A model generated the notes under the pieces. The model ran no database searches. It saw only the letters and a list, made by a program, of their open reading frames with translations, and had not been told where the DNA came from. 64,000 nucleotides of DNA from Glaciecola sp. KUL10 (GTDB taxonomy: Bacteria; Pseudomonadota; Gammaproteobacteria; Enterobacterales; Alteromonadaceae), in contig NZ_BGNG01000004.1 in NCBI RefSeq assembly GCF_003203515.1, positions 248,001-312,000 of the forward strand, read 5' to 3'. Every line of letters begins with the position of its first letter. The stretch's first letter is position 1. Of this stretch, positions 36,843 to 45,129 are shown one piece after another. The position numbers and the translations under genes are program-made.

Positions 36843-37535
36843 TTAGTCACGCAAGCTAATAATATACTCTACCACAGCGTTAAGCTCGTCAGCTGACAGT
36901 TGCTCACCCCAAGGCGGCATCTGAGGCGACCGCCCAAGAGGTTGCCCACCTTCTTCAATAATGCGCTTTAGGTAGGCTGCAGGTGCTCGGCTTTTAGTTA
37001 AATTAAAAGGTGGCGGGGACTTGATAATTTTTGCCATCCGTCCATCACCTAAACCGTTTTTTCCGTGGCATAAAACACAGCGAGCTTCAAACACGTCTTT
37101 ACCGAGTGTTATGAAAGAGCTTTGCTGGTCTAGATCACTTAGCTTTGCTATTGCTTGCTTGGGTTCGTTGCGCAAGAAGCCTATAAACAAACTCACTGAC
37201 TCAAGTTCTGTCCATGTAAGCTCATTACCCATCGGTGGCATGTATTGATTAATATTTTCTAGCATGCTGCCGTATACCACCGTGTTATATATCTCTTCTT
37301 TAGTCGACGCTTTTTGAGCGGTAAACAAATTTGTATCAGGGTAATCAGGGATCTTTAATGGAATTTTCCCCTCTCCCATACCTTGAGAGCCATGACACAG
37401 TGAGCAACGTTGGTTAAAGACCTCTGCACCGATGTCTAAACTAGGCGTAGTATCGTCTTTTAAGCCGATGCTTGCGTGAGCCATGCCTAGTAAAGAATAG
37501 GCAATCAGTGCTGAACTTAATAGTAAATTTCGCAA
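36843..37535 (-). CDS. Periplasmic di-heme c-type cytochrome
   Basis: A 230-aa exported protein with a signal peptide (MRNLLLSSALIAYSLLGMAHA) and two cytochrome c domains. Each has a CxxCH: CSLCH near residue 43 and CVLCH near 153, with Met ligands in MPPMGNELTW and MPPWGEQLSA. The repeated PPMG/PPWG ligand loops suggest duplication. It may pass electrons between the di-heme peroxidase or cupredoxin and the respiratory chain. It is placed between the cupredoxin gene and msrP with short gaps. The partner is inferred from order only. Confidence 0.88.
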   Translation of the reverse strand: MRNLLLSSALIAYSLLGMAHASIGLKDDTTPSLDIGAEVFNQRCSLCHGSQGMGEGKIPLKIPDYPDTNLFTAQKASTKEEIYNTVVYGSMLENINQYMPPMGNELTWTELESVSLFIGFLRNEPKQAIAKLSDLDQQSSFITLGKDVFEARCVLCHGKNGLGDGRMAKIIKSPPPFNLTKSRAPAAYLKRIIEEGGQPLGRSPQMPPWGEQLSADELNAVVEYIISLRD

Positions 37536-37562
37536 GCTAGTCTCCTCGTTTTCAAGCTGGGA

Positions 37563-37895
37563 TTAGTCTTCGACCACAACGGTCATGCGCATATTAGGAT
37601 GAATTGCACACTCGACCTCGACCTCACCACTTTCTTCAAATACCACTTTTTTTGAGTTTCCTTGTGGGAATGATCCCAAGTCAAACATCGCAGCATCACT
37701 TAAGCTAAATACATTGTGAAAAAATGGATCTTCGTTTACGAATTCTACGCTGTCGCCTTTTTTGACGACAATTTTGTCAGTTGTAAATTCTTTATTCTTT
37801 TGTCCTACTTTATGTGTTTCTTGGGCTAGCACCGCAGTGGTAAAAAGCAATACATGAGCAATAAATAAAACAAATAGTTTGATATACGTTTTCAT
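37563..37895 (-). CDS. Plastocyanin-like type 1 copper protein
   Basis: A 110-aa exported cupredoxin with a signal peptide ending near residue 24 (AVLAQ). The copper site is visible as His in FVNEDPFFHNVFS and the C-x2-H-x2-M cluster of ECAIHPNM near the end, a normal blue-copper arrangement. It is a likely one-electron carrier for the adjacent di-heme peroxidase and cytochrome c, in the manner of the azurin or cytochrome donors of bacterial peroxidases. It is 14 bp after the peroxidase gene. The donor role is inferred. Confidence 0.88.
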   Translation of the reverse strand: MKTYIKLFVLFIAHVLLFTTAVLAQETHKVGQKNKEFTTDKIVVKKGDSVEFVNEDPFFHNVFSLSDAAMFDLGSFPQGNSKKVVFEESGEVEVECAIHPNMRMTVVVED

Positions 37896-37909
37896 AGTTT
37901 TTCCTATAG

Positions 37910-38956
37910 TTAATCAGCTAAGGGTAAAATTGGCAGTGTAAAAGGCTTTGGCTCAGTTGTTAAAGCGCGCATAAACGCAATTAAGTCTTCAACTTCTTGG
38001 TCACTCAATTGAGCACCTTTAAAGTTAGGTGAAAGGTTAGTCTTGACCACACCACCGCTTTGATAATGTTCTACAACTTCCTTGAGTGTGCTCGCAGAGC
38101 CGTCATGAAAATATGGAGCGGTAAGCGATGCGTCTCTGATTGTTGGCGTTTTGAATGCACCTTTCATTAAACCTAATGGGCGTTGTGTATAACGACCTAA
38201 ATCGGGGTTTTCTTTTCCAAAAGCGGCCAAACCAAGGTTGTGAAATCCGTTGTCAGTAAAATTAGGAGCAGAGTGACAAACAGAGCAGTTGCCCTTTTGA
38301 GGGTCCATAAAAACCTTAAAGCCATTTATCTGCTGTTTTGAAAGCGCATTAGCATCACCCTTTACCCATTGATCAAAAGGTGAATTATTACTAATGACTG
38401 TTCTTTCAAATGAAGCGAGTGCTTTAGCTAGGGTTTCCTCACCTATTTCAGCATCTGGGTAAGCTTTGCCAAATAGTGTCGAATACTCCTCGTTTTCATT
38501 TAAAAACCTCATTAACTCGCCCAAGTCCATATTCATTTCTTCATGGGCTTTCATCGGGCCGATGGCTTGGTCCTCAAGTGACTTTTTTCTACCGTCCCAC
38601 ATTTGTATGGTGTTATAGGCTGTATTTATCACCGTAGGGCTTGCACGACCAAGCTCCATACTCTTGTTTCCCCTTGCTTTGGGTAAACCATCTGACCAGC
38701 CAAAAACTGGACTATGACAAGTCGCACAAGACATATTTTTATCGCCAGAAAGTCGGGGATCAAAGAATAGTTTTTTACCTAATTCGATTCTCTCTGGTGT
38801 TAGCTGATTATCTTTAGGTGTTGGCACTTCGTCAGGCAATAACCATTTTTTGAGGCTAGGATGCCCCGCCTCAAATACAGTGCTACTGTACTCGTCGGCC
38901 AAGATATGAGGCGCAAACAAGCAAGTTATAATGACTAACCCCAGTTTAATGTTCAT
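37910..38956 (-). CDS. Di-heme cytochrome c peroxidase (CcpA/MauG family)
   Basis: A 348-aa periplasmic peroxidase reducing hydrogen peroxide to water with electrons from a cytochrome or cupredoxin. The signal peptide is MNIKLGLVIITCLFAPHILA. Heme 1 is at NMSCATCHSPVFGWSDG and heme 2 at GNCSVCHSAPNFTDNGFHN. FKTPTIRDASLTAPYFHDGS and LGRYTQRP are family features. A longer frame from 39067 would add 37 residues before the signal and overlap the chemoreceptor; ATG 38956 has AGGAG upstream. Classical peroxidase and MauG-like activities cannot be separated by eye. Confidence 0.93.
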   Translation of the reverse strand: MNIKLGLVIITCLFAPHILADEYSSTVFEAGHPSLKKWLLPDEVPTPKDNQLTPERIELGKKLFFDPRLSGDKNMSCATCHSPVFGWSDGLPKARGNKSMELGRASPTVINTAYNTIQMWDGRKKSLEDQAIGPMKAHEEMNMDLGELMRFLNENEEYSTLFGKAYPDAEIGEETLAKALASFERTVISNNSPFDQWVKGDANALSKQQINGFKVFMDPQKGNCSVCHSAPNFTDNGFHNLGLAAFGKENPDLGRYTQRPLGLMKGAFKTPTIRDASLTAPYFHDGSASTLKEVVEHYQSGGVVKTNLSPNFKGAQLSDQEVEDLIAFMRALTTEPKPFTLPILPLAD

Positions 38957-38969
38957 GACGACACTCCTA

Positions 38970-40604
38970 TTAATGAGAACCCGTTGAGAATTGGCGAACC
39001 ATTTCTTCCAAGGTGGTTGATGCGGTGGCAAGCTCTGATGATTCACTACACAAGGCGTGCATTTCATCTTGAGTTCTGCAAGTTACTTTATCCAAGGTAA
39101 CAAGAAAGCGACTTAGTTCTTCTATGAAGACAGCTTGTTGAGAAAAATCTTGTTTCGTATTGTTTATTTCCGAAATGGTGTCTTGAGATAGCGAAATAGT
39201 TTGCTTTGCATTTTCAGACACGCTCTTAAGGGCTTCGATATTTAAATCCAAGTCTTTAAAATTGGTATCAAAGCTATCTACATTTTGACTCACTCTAGTG
39301 TTCATTTCTGATGCAAGTGTTGAAATTTGTTCTACAGCGTCTCCTGAGCGATTGGCTAAGTTTCGAACTTCATCTGCAACAACTGCAAAGCCTCTACCTT
39401 GTTCGCCGGCTCGCGCTGCTTCAATCGCAGCATTGAGTGCAAGTAGATTAGTTTGTTCTGATATCGCTTTGATAGTAGAGGTGATGTCGGTGATACGATT
39501 GGCAGATTCTGCTAATGACTTTGTATTATTCATCACGCCGATAGTATTTTCTCGGAAGCGATTTAGAGATTGCAACCCTTTTTCAATCGAAACGCCTGCT
39601 TCTTCGCTTTGAAGGGCGGTTTGACGAGCAAACTGCGTTGTTTGCTCGAAGCGAGATTCTACTTTCTCAGCAGTTTCGTTTAGTGAGTTGATTTGAGATG
39701 TAAGTGCGTCGACTTCGGTATATATCCCAGACACGTCTGCTTGAGTTTGTGCAGCGCGCTTATCTACTGTATTGGATGTGCTTGAAATTTTATTTGTTTC
39801 CCCACGTATCCCCAATACAATCTCTCGAATACTCCCAATCGAAAGCACAAGGCTTTGATAAAGATTTCCAATTTCATCATTAGTCGGCTTACTCGCTTTC
39901 TTAATGGTTAAGTCGCCGTTTGCAAAATTCTTCATTGCTTCATTAATGCGAACCAACGCTTTAGACAAATACTTTGCTGTGTAAAGATTTAGAAAAATAG
40001 AAGCTAGTAATGCAATGCCAACAAGGGAAGCAGCAAAGATACTCAGCTTAATATTCTTTTGATGTTGTTGCTCTGCAATTAGTGAAAGATAGTTTCTTTC
40101 TTTGCTTAATAATTCGTTTGAAAGACGAGTTACTTCATCATATGCGGCTTGATTTGAAATGATAGTTTGCATGGCTTCAGCGTCTTTATTGCGTTTACCA
40201 AAACGAATGACTTGCATTGATTTGGGCTTCAGATCTTCGAGTGCTTGTTGAAGGTGTTTCAACACAGGATCCTCAGGAATTTGCTCATATAAAGCCGCAA
40301 TATTCTCGTCAACCAAAGAAAACGATTTAATAGAATCAACGGCAAAGCGTCGGATGTCTTGGCTTTCTGCACTTGCAACTAATGATGTTAATGATAAATG
40401 ACTGTGGTTGATTGCGTTTGCTACTTCGGTAACTAGACTTTGCCTAGTCGAGGCTTCACCCAATAATTCTGAGGTTTCGGTGCTTTGTTTTAGCAATGAA
40501 AATAGACAATATAAGGTCACGGCGGCAATCACAATTAAGGGAGGTACACTGGATAGTGTAAGTTTTTTTGACCAACACATTTTTGAAAGGTGATTTGCTA
40601 ACAT
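38970..40604 (-). CDS. Methyl-accepting chemotaxis protein
   Basis: A chemoreceptor of about 544 aa. It has TM1 ([19 protein letters not shown]), a short all-helical periplasmic domain of about 150 residues (four-helix-bundle type), TM2 ([19 protein letters not shown]), a HAMP domain ([16 protein letters not shown]), and the signalling hairpin [20 protein letters not shown]. It should report to CheA/CheW at the cell pole. ATG 40604 was chosen because it leaves a normal short N-terminal tail; ATG 40646 is also possible and longer starts look non-coding. Only 13 bp separate it from the peroxidase gene, so it may sense a redox-related periplasmic signal. No cache or PAS sensor is seen. Confidence 0.9.
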   Translation of the reverse strand: MLANHLSKMCWSKKLTLSSVPPLIVIAAVTLYCLFSLLKQSTETSELLGEASTRQSLVTEVANAINHSHLSLTSLVASAESQDIRRFAVDSIKSFSLVDENIAALYEQIPEDPVLKHLQQALEDLKPKSMQVIRFGKRNKDAEAMQTIISNQAAYDEVTRLSNELLSKERNYLSLIAEQQHQKNIKLSIFAASLVGIALLASIFLNLYTAKYLSKALVRINEAMKNFANGDLTIKKASKPTNDEIGNLYQSLVLSIGSIREIVLGIRGETNKISSTSNTVDKRAAQTQADVSGIYTEVDALTSQINSLNETAEKVESRFEQTTQFARQTALQSEEAGVSIEKGLQSLNRFRENTIGVMNNTKSLAESANRITDITSTIKAISEQTNLLALNAAIEAARAGEQGRGFAVVADEVRNLANRSGDAVEQISTLASEMNTRVSQNVDSFDTNFKDLDLNIEALKSVSENAKQTISLSQDTISEINNTKQDFSQQAVFIEELSRFLVTLDKVTCRTQDEMHALCSESSELATASTTLEEMVRQFSTGSH

Positions 40605-40966
40605 GGTATCTCGCAGTTTGCTGAACTCGATTTTGAGTATCCGCATAGTAATTTGTTGCTTACTTTTTGATATCGCTCGCTCACTTAAAAGTATTAGGCT
40701 TTTTCTTGTGCAATCCAAAATAAAAGGATTAAAGAGTGATATTAGATACCAAAAATATAGTAAGTCTTTTTCACTGTCAGAGTGTATAAATATTGATCTG
40801 TAGTTATGATTTGGCATAACTATAGCTCAATTGTCCGCTGGCACTGGCGCTAGACAAAAGTATAAATTTCATTGGTTTCAATCATTTACCTATTGTGTTA
40901 AAAAAATGTTTATTTTATTGTTATCGTTAACATTTGGTTAGCTTAATTAACAAATAGAGATTAACC
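40605..40966. other. Divergent gap between the chemoreceptor and GH16-CBM6 genes
   Basis: This 362-bp region holds promoters for both directions. The part near 40605-40810 is open in the chemoreceptor frame but reads as unlikely protein. A LacI-type palindrome lies at 40919-40932. The rest is AT-rich without clear repeats. Confidence 0.4.
40919..40932. promoter_or_regulatory. Candidate LacI-type operator before the GH16-CBM6 gene
   Basis: TGTTATCGTTAACA has 12 of 14 positions in palindromic symmetry about a central CG, as in many LacI-family operators. It ends 34 bp upstream of the ATG. It differs from the GlcNAc palindromes, so a different repressor, not found in the window, would bind it. 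Confidence 0.45.
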
Positions 40967-42208
40967 ATGATTTTAACTCGTTATAAATCAATAAAAGTGC
41001 TCGCTATTTTCGGGCTTTTGTTTGCGTTTGCTTCATCAGTATTTGCTCAGACGCCGCAAAATCAGTTGCGCGGAGGTGAATTGCAATCTAAAGATGAACA
41101 CTTATACGGAAAGGTTGAAGTGCGAATGTATTCGCAGCCTGTTGTAGGCATAACCAGTACCTTTTTTTGGTGGCGTAATGGTGGTTATTTGTGTGGTACA
41201 CAGTGGAACGAAATTGATATAGAAACGATTCCTCGTGCGGGGCAATATCAATCAAACCCGATTTGGCAAACCAGCGACAATGACTGCAATATCAAACGCT
41301 CGGAGGAGCTTCATGGCGATGAATCACTTTACAATCGTTGGGTAGTTTACACCTTAGAGTGGACACCAGACTACATTGCTTGGTATCACGATGGTCAGCT
41401 TGATCGCCGTATTACACTATCAAATCATCCGTCGGTACAACACTTACGTCATCAAATGCGCTATGCATTTAACCTTTGGACACAAGGCAATGCCAACCCT
41501 GACTGGTTAGGTAATTTAGATTTTAATCGCTTGGAGAATAATCCGGTTTATCAGTTTGTCGATTATTTTAGATACTATGAATACAACGGCAGTGGGTTTA
41601 ACAACAACCCAACTACTGATATTAATTTTTCAGCAAGACGCGACATTGACGACAATTTCTTTATATCTGATTGTGAGTTTGGCCAAAGTCAGGGCTTCTT
41701 ATCTTGGTCAAAAGACGCCGTAGGGATCGTCGATCTTGGTAATGGCAACAGTGCTATGTGGTTGGGTTTATTTCATGCTGGCGATGAACGCGGCCCAAGA
41801 GCATCAGAAATTCCCACTGAATCAGGTAATACAAATCCAGGCGGGGCAATCAATATTCAAGCTGAATCTGCTGTGGGCTTTAATGGACTGCGTATAGGAG
41901 CAACTGGTTTAGGCTTTATTAGCAATGGTTCATGGGCTAGTTATGCGGCAGTGAACATCCCATCGGCTGGTCAATACGAGGTGACGTATCGAGCAGCAAG
42001 CGCTGGCGATGGCGGAAGCATCCAGTTAGAGCAAGCAGGTGGTGCAAACGTATTTGGCACGGTTCAAGTACCTGCAACGGGGTCTTGGGGTAATTACACT
42101 ACGGTTAGCCATGATGTAAATTTGCCAGCCGGAAACCTAAGTTTTGGGATGTATTTTGCTGACGGTGGATTTAACTTTGATTACTTCCAGATAGTCAGGC
42201 CCCAGTAA
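40967..42208 (+). CDS. Secreted GH16 beta-glucanase with C-terminal CBM6
   Basis: A 413-aa secreted enzyme. The signal peptide covers residues 1-27 (FASSVFAQ). The GH16 core has the unbulged ExDxE motif NEIDIET with E82, D84 and E86, then TLEWTPDYIAWYHDGQ. This form is found in lichenases, agarases and carrageenases, unlike the laminarinase-type ExDxxE of the other GH16 gene here. Residues about 285-413 look like a CBM6 beta-sandwich (INIQAESAVGFNGLRIG ... NFDYFQIVRPQ). The substrate is probably an algal or plant beta-glucan or galactan, but it cannot be decided by eye. A glycine/asparagine linker (SGNTNPGG) joins the modules. Confidence 0.87.
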   Translation: MILTRYKSIKVLAIFGLLFAFASSVFAQTPQNQLRGGELQSKDEHLYGKVEVRMYSQPVVGITSTFFWWRNGGYLCGTQWNEIDIETIPRAGQYQSNPIWQTSDNDCNIKRSEELHGDESLYNRWVVYTLEWTPDYIAWYHDGQLDRRITLSNHPSVQHLRHQMRYAFNLWTQGNANPDWLGNLDFNRLENNPVYQFVDYFRYYEYNGSGFNNNPTTDINFSARRDIDDNFFISDCEFGQSQGFLSWSKDAVGIVDLGNGNSAMWLGLFHAGDERGPRASEIPTESGNTNPGGAINIQAESAVGFNGLRIGATGLGFISNGSWASYAAVNIPSAGQYEVTYRAASAGDGGSIQLEQAGGANVFGTVQVPATGSWGNYTTVSHDVNLPAGNLSFGMYFADGGFNFDYFQIVRPQ

Positions 42209-42233
42209 ATAATTTTATTTTACGAACAACGAG

Positions 42234-42257
42234 CCCCTGAAAATTCAGGGGATTTTT
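42234..42257 (+). terminator. Intrinsic terminator after the GH16-CBM6 gene
   Basis: CCCCTGA pairs with TCAGGGG around a 4-nt loop and is followed by ATTTTTATT. It also separates this gene from the convergent envelope operon that ends at 42278. Confidence 0.88.
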
Positions 42258-42277
42258 ATTGATAAAGTGTGGATTTG

Positions 42278-43288
42278 TTAGTCTAAAACAATGATGATTT
42301 TAGGCGATTCAAAAAAGCTAGTGCCAGCCAAAGCGCCAAGTCTCTCGGCATTTTGTTTGTTTAAACTGATATTAGAAGGTTGCCCGTTTACAACACCTGC
42401 TTTAATCAATAGTGGCTTATCCCCAACAACAGGGTGATTCATTGCAAATTCTAGGCTTCTTGAAAACAAGGACAGTAACTTACCTGAGGCGATTAGACTT
42501 TGCTTGTCTTGTGCAGAAGGGTAGATTACTTCTCCATTTGGTTTGCGAAGTTCTGGCGTCATTGATGGTGTAAAGCGTTGCCCACGTACATCAATGATAA
42601 GACCGCTTGGTTGGTCCTCAACGCGTGCTTGAGCGAGTTCTGGTGTAATCGTTAAGATACTCGTTTCTAGCTTACTTACGCGCTGATCAAGTCGTTCAAA
42701 TTCATTGGAAAATATATCTTCAACGGGCATTTCTTGCGCGACAGCACTTGAAATCAGACTGAAGTTACTGACATTCAAGCTAGCGAGAAAACTATTATCC
42801 CAAAACGCATCCCACAGCACTGCAGCACTATTGTTTTCGACGATTGATTTTTGATAGACACTTTTAGTCAAATCGTCGCCCACAAAAATACCCATGACAA
42901 CTTTACATGTGATGCTATCAACCATTTCTCTTTCTAAAATTGCAGCCCCTCTCACGGTGCCTTCAACGGCTGATTTTACCGTGTCGTATTCAGCAGCTAG
43001 TCTTTTGATACTGGTTTCAACCGTTACTTTTACGCCTTTAGTCGCCTCTAGCAAATTGCGCTGGGCATCTGCTACCGCAGCTCTGCATGCGAGTAAAGCG
43101 CCGACTTGTTCTCTTTTGCCTTCGGGGGCTACACCAAACCCCTCTGCCGTCAGCAAACCTGAACTCCAATTCATAGCAGCAGTGACGGATAGCCACTCGT
43201 TGTATTCGCCTTTTTCTTGTGCCACACAAAGGCTACTATGGCCAATTAGTGCGATGATTAGCGCAATGCTTTTTAGAATGTTATTCAT
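42278..43288 (-). CDS. LPP20/FlgP-like exported protein (operon gene 8)
   Basis: A 336-aa exported protein with signal peptide MNNILKSIALIIALIGHSSLCVAQ. Residues about 35-150 have the LPP20-type pattern LTAEGFGVAPEG ... LLACRAAVADAQRNLLEATKGVKV ... VEGTVRGAAILEREMVDSITCKVVMGIFV. A variable middle (SAVAQEMPVEDIFSNEFERLDQRVSKLET) precedes a C-terminal domain with GLIIDVRGQRFTPSMTPELRKPNGEVIYP, recalling FlgP-like outer-membrane proteins. The upstream frame to 43339 is rejected because ATG 43288 overlaps the preceding stop (TAATG) and begins the signal sequence. Function unknown; it ends the eight-gene operon. Confidence 0.75.
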   Translation of the reverse strand: MNNILKSIALIIALIGHSSLCVAQEKGEYNEWLSVTAAMNWSSGLLTAEGFGVAPEGKREQVGALLACRAAVADAQRNLLEATKGVKVTVETSIKRLAAEYDTVKSAVEGTVRGAAILEREMVDSITCKVVMGIFVGDDLTKSVYQKSIVENNSAAVLWDAFWDNSFLASLNVSNFSLISSAVAQEMPVEDIFSNEFERLDQRVSKLETSILTITPELAQARVEDQPSGLIIDVRGQRFTPSMTPELRKPNGEVIYPSAQDKQSLIASGKLLSLFSRSLEFAMNHPVVGDKPLLIKAGVVNGQPSNISLNKQNAERLGALAGTSFFESPKIIIVLD

Positions 43289-45129
43289 TAATAATCTACC
43301 TTTCCTAGAATTGAAATCATATCTGCAGCTGGTCGCCATTGGTTTAGGCGAGCGTCAACAGTATAGGTTGATGAGTTTTGGATATGAAAAGGCATGTTGT
43401 TAAGAAATTGCGAGTTGCGAATTTTTAACCGTGCGTTTTGCGTAACTACAATGGCACTAGTATTACTGCCGTTAATAATACAATTTTCCATTGAAACATT
43501 AGCAACACCTTTGATTGATAATGCGCTGTATTTACTATTAATTATTTGACAGTTACTTAGCATAGGCCGACCTTCCAGCACTTCAATTGCGATACCAGCA
43601 GAGTCTACAATAAAGCTATTTATTTCGACGTGTGCACTCGTGTTTAGCTTGATAAATGTTTGGTCGTTAAGTCGTTTGTTTAATGCTTCAAATGAAATCG
43701 GTTCGCCACCAAAAGTGTATAGACTTCCATTAATTTCAAGTGTTGCCCCTTGGGTAAATTGGATAGTTACTCCAGGCTCTATAAACAAACTAGCTCCTGC
43801 TACTACAGTGCTATTTAAATCCAAGATATATGGGTTGTAGCTTTTATAGAGGGCGAGGTCTGAATCAATCAGGGCAGGTATTTTTGCCAGGGTTAAGGGG
43901 CTTGCCTCTCGCATCGCATTATTAGGAAGGTACACTGCACTAATTGAGTTTGCTTCACTAGCGTTACCAGCACTGTCAGTTGCGACAATTTCGAATTGAT
44001 ACCGTTCAAATGGCACATGAGGTCTAGCAATCGTAAATTGTGTATCTGTGGTGCTTATTAATTGCTCCCGCTTGCCATTCATTTTGCTAAAGATCGTATA
44101 CGTTAAAAAAGGTTCGTTAGCTTGCCAAGAAAAAGTGGCAGAAGATTGAGTGAGATTCGCTTCAACACCATTGATCGGTTCAGGTGCAAGGTTGTCTATT
44201 GTGAGCAAGCCGACGGTGCTAATCTTACGTGCTCGATTGCCTGTTGAATCGATTGCAAAACCTGTAAGCATGAGGTCTTTGCCGTTCCATTGATTTGAGA
44301 CAGGGAGTGCTAGCATGTATTTTCCATCCGTTACTTCTTGTAGTGAAAAGACTTCATCAATCGTTTCGATGGTCGCACTGACATTTAGTCCTGATGGGGC
44401 TTCTATGCCTATTTTTAGCTCATCTCCATAGCTAAGAATCGTATTACTTGCATTATGGATAACACTACCAATAAAGATGCTATCCGTCTCAAATGCACCT
44501 GCTGGTTGGGGGATTGCTTTGGCAACTTGACGCCCGATTTTATCTGCTACTGCAAAGAGGTTCTCCTCTCCAACGTGCATTGCAGTAACAGCAAGGCTAT
44601 AAAGCATACTGAATGGGTCTGCAGAAACACCTCCCTCTAAGCTTCGTTCGCTGAAAGTATCTTGCCACAGTAGTTCGCCAGTCTTAGCGACTAGGCTTAC
44701 TTGAACTTCATAGTACACTTGTGCGGCCACGCCAGCATAAATTACGTCTGCGCTAAGGATCTCTCCCAACAATAAGGCGTCAGCATCAACGGCATTACTG
44801 ATCCGGGAAACGTTACTCTGATATTGATTTAATGTACTATAATCCAGTACCGCAAGGCTTTGAGTTACTTTTTGGGGTCTAACAAACAAGTAGTTAGTGC
44901 TAGATAAGTGGCTGTAAACTGATTCTCGCAGCATCGTTTTTATATTGTCTTTCGTTTCTTCTTCAGAGACAAACGGCAGAACTGCAATACGTTGAGGCAG
45001 TTGTTTGTTGCTTTCAAAAGCTTCGTTGACGATATCTTTTGATTTTTCTAGAGAGTTACAAGCGCTCAATATAAGCAGAAAAACAAAGTAAGCACTGAGT
45101 TGATTAAATTTTTTAATCCAAATATTCAT
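43288..45129 (-). CDS. Lipoprotein with CsgG/GNA1162-like, FN3/Ig-like and beta-helix domains (operon gene 7)
   Basis: A 613-aa lipoprotein with lipobox LSAC (Cys24). Residues about 45-205 resemble the CsgG/GNA1162 fold (RIAVLPFVSEEE ... VDADALLLGEIL ... GELLWQDTF). Residues about 215-400 are beta-sandwich, with an FN3-like unit (APEPINGVEANLTQSSATFSWQ ...). Residues about 430-600 are a right-handed beta-helix (PYILDLNSTVVAGASLFIEPGVTIQF ... NSKYSALSIKGVANVSMENC). The ATG overlaps the transglycosylase end by 17 bp. The domain combination is unfamiliar to me. It suggests an outer-membrane-anchored scaffold or sugar-contacting part. Domain limits are approximate. Confidence 0.72.
   Translation of the reverse strand: MNIWIKKFNQLSAYFVFLLILSACNSLEKSKDIVNEAFESNKQLPQRIAVLPFVSEEETKDNIKTMLRESVYSHLSSTNYLFVRPQKVTQSLAVLDYSTLNQYQSNVSRISNAVDADALLLGEILSADVIYAGVAAQVYYEVQVSLVAKTGELLWQDTFSERSLEGGVSADPFSMLYSLAVTAMHVGEENLFAVADKIGRQVAKAIPQPAGAFETDSIFIGSVIHNASNTILSYGDELKIGIEAPSGLNVSATIETIDEVFSLQEVTDGKYMLALPVSNQWNGKDLMLTGFAIDSTGNRARKISTVGLLTIDNLAPEPINGVEANLTQSSATFSWQANEPFLTYTIFSKMNGKREQLISTTDTQFTIARPHVPFERYQFEIVATDSAGNASEANSISAVYLPNNAMREASPLTLAKIPALIDSDLALYKSYNPYILDLNSTVVAGASLFIEPGVTIQFTQGATLEINGSLYTFGGEPISFEALNKRLNDQTFIKLNTSAHVEINSFIVDSAGIAIEVLEGRPMLSNCQIINSKYSALSIKGVANVSMENCIINGSNTSAIVVTQNARLKIRNSQFLNNMPFHIQNSSTYTVDARLNQWRPAADMISILGKVDY

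Noticed and set aside
38957-39067. Longer cytochrome c peroxidase with 37 extra residues
   Set aside because: It overlaps the chemoreceptor gene and would place the signal peptide internally; AGGAG and the signal sequence support ATG 38956.
40605-40817. N-terminal extension of the chemoreceptor
   Set aside because: The added segment has no chemoreceptor features and would push TM1 unusually far from the N-terminus. ATG 40646 remains possible, the rest unlikely.
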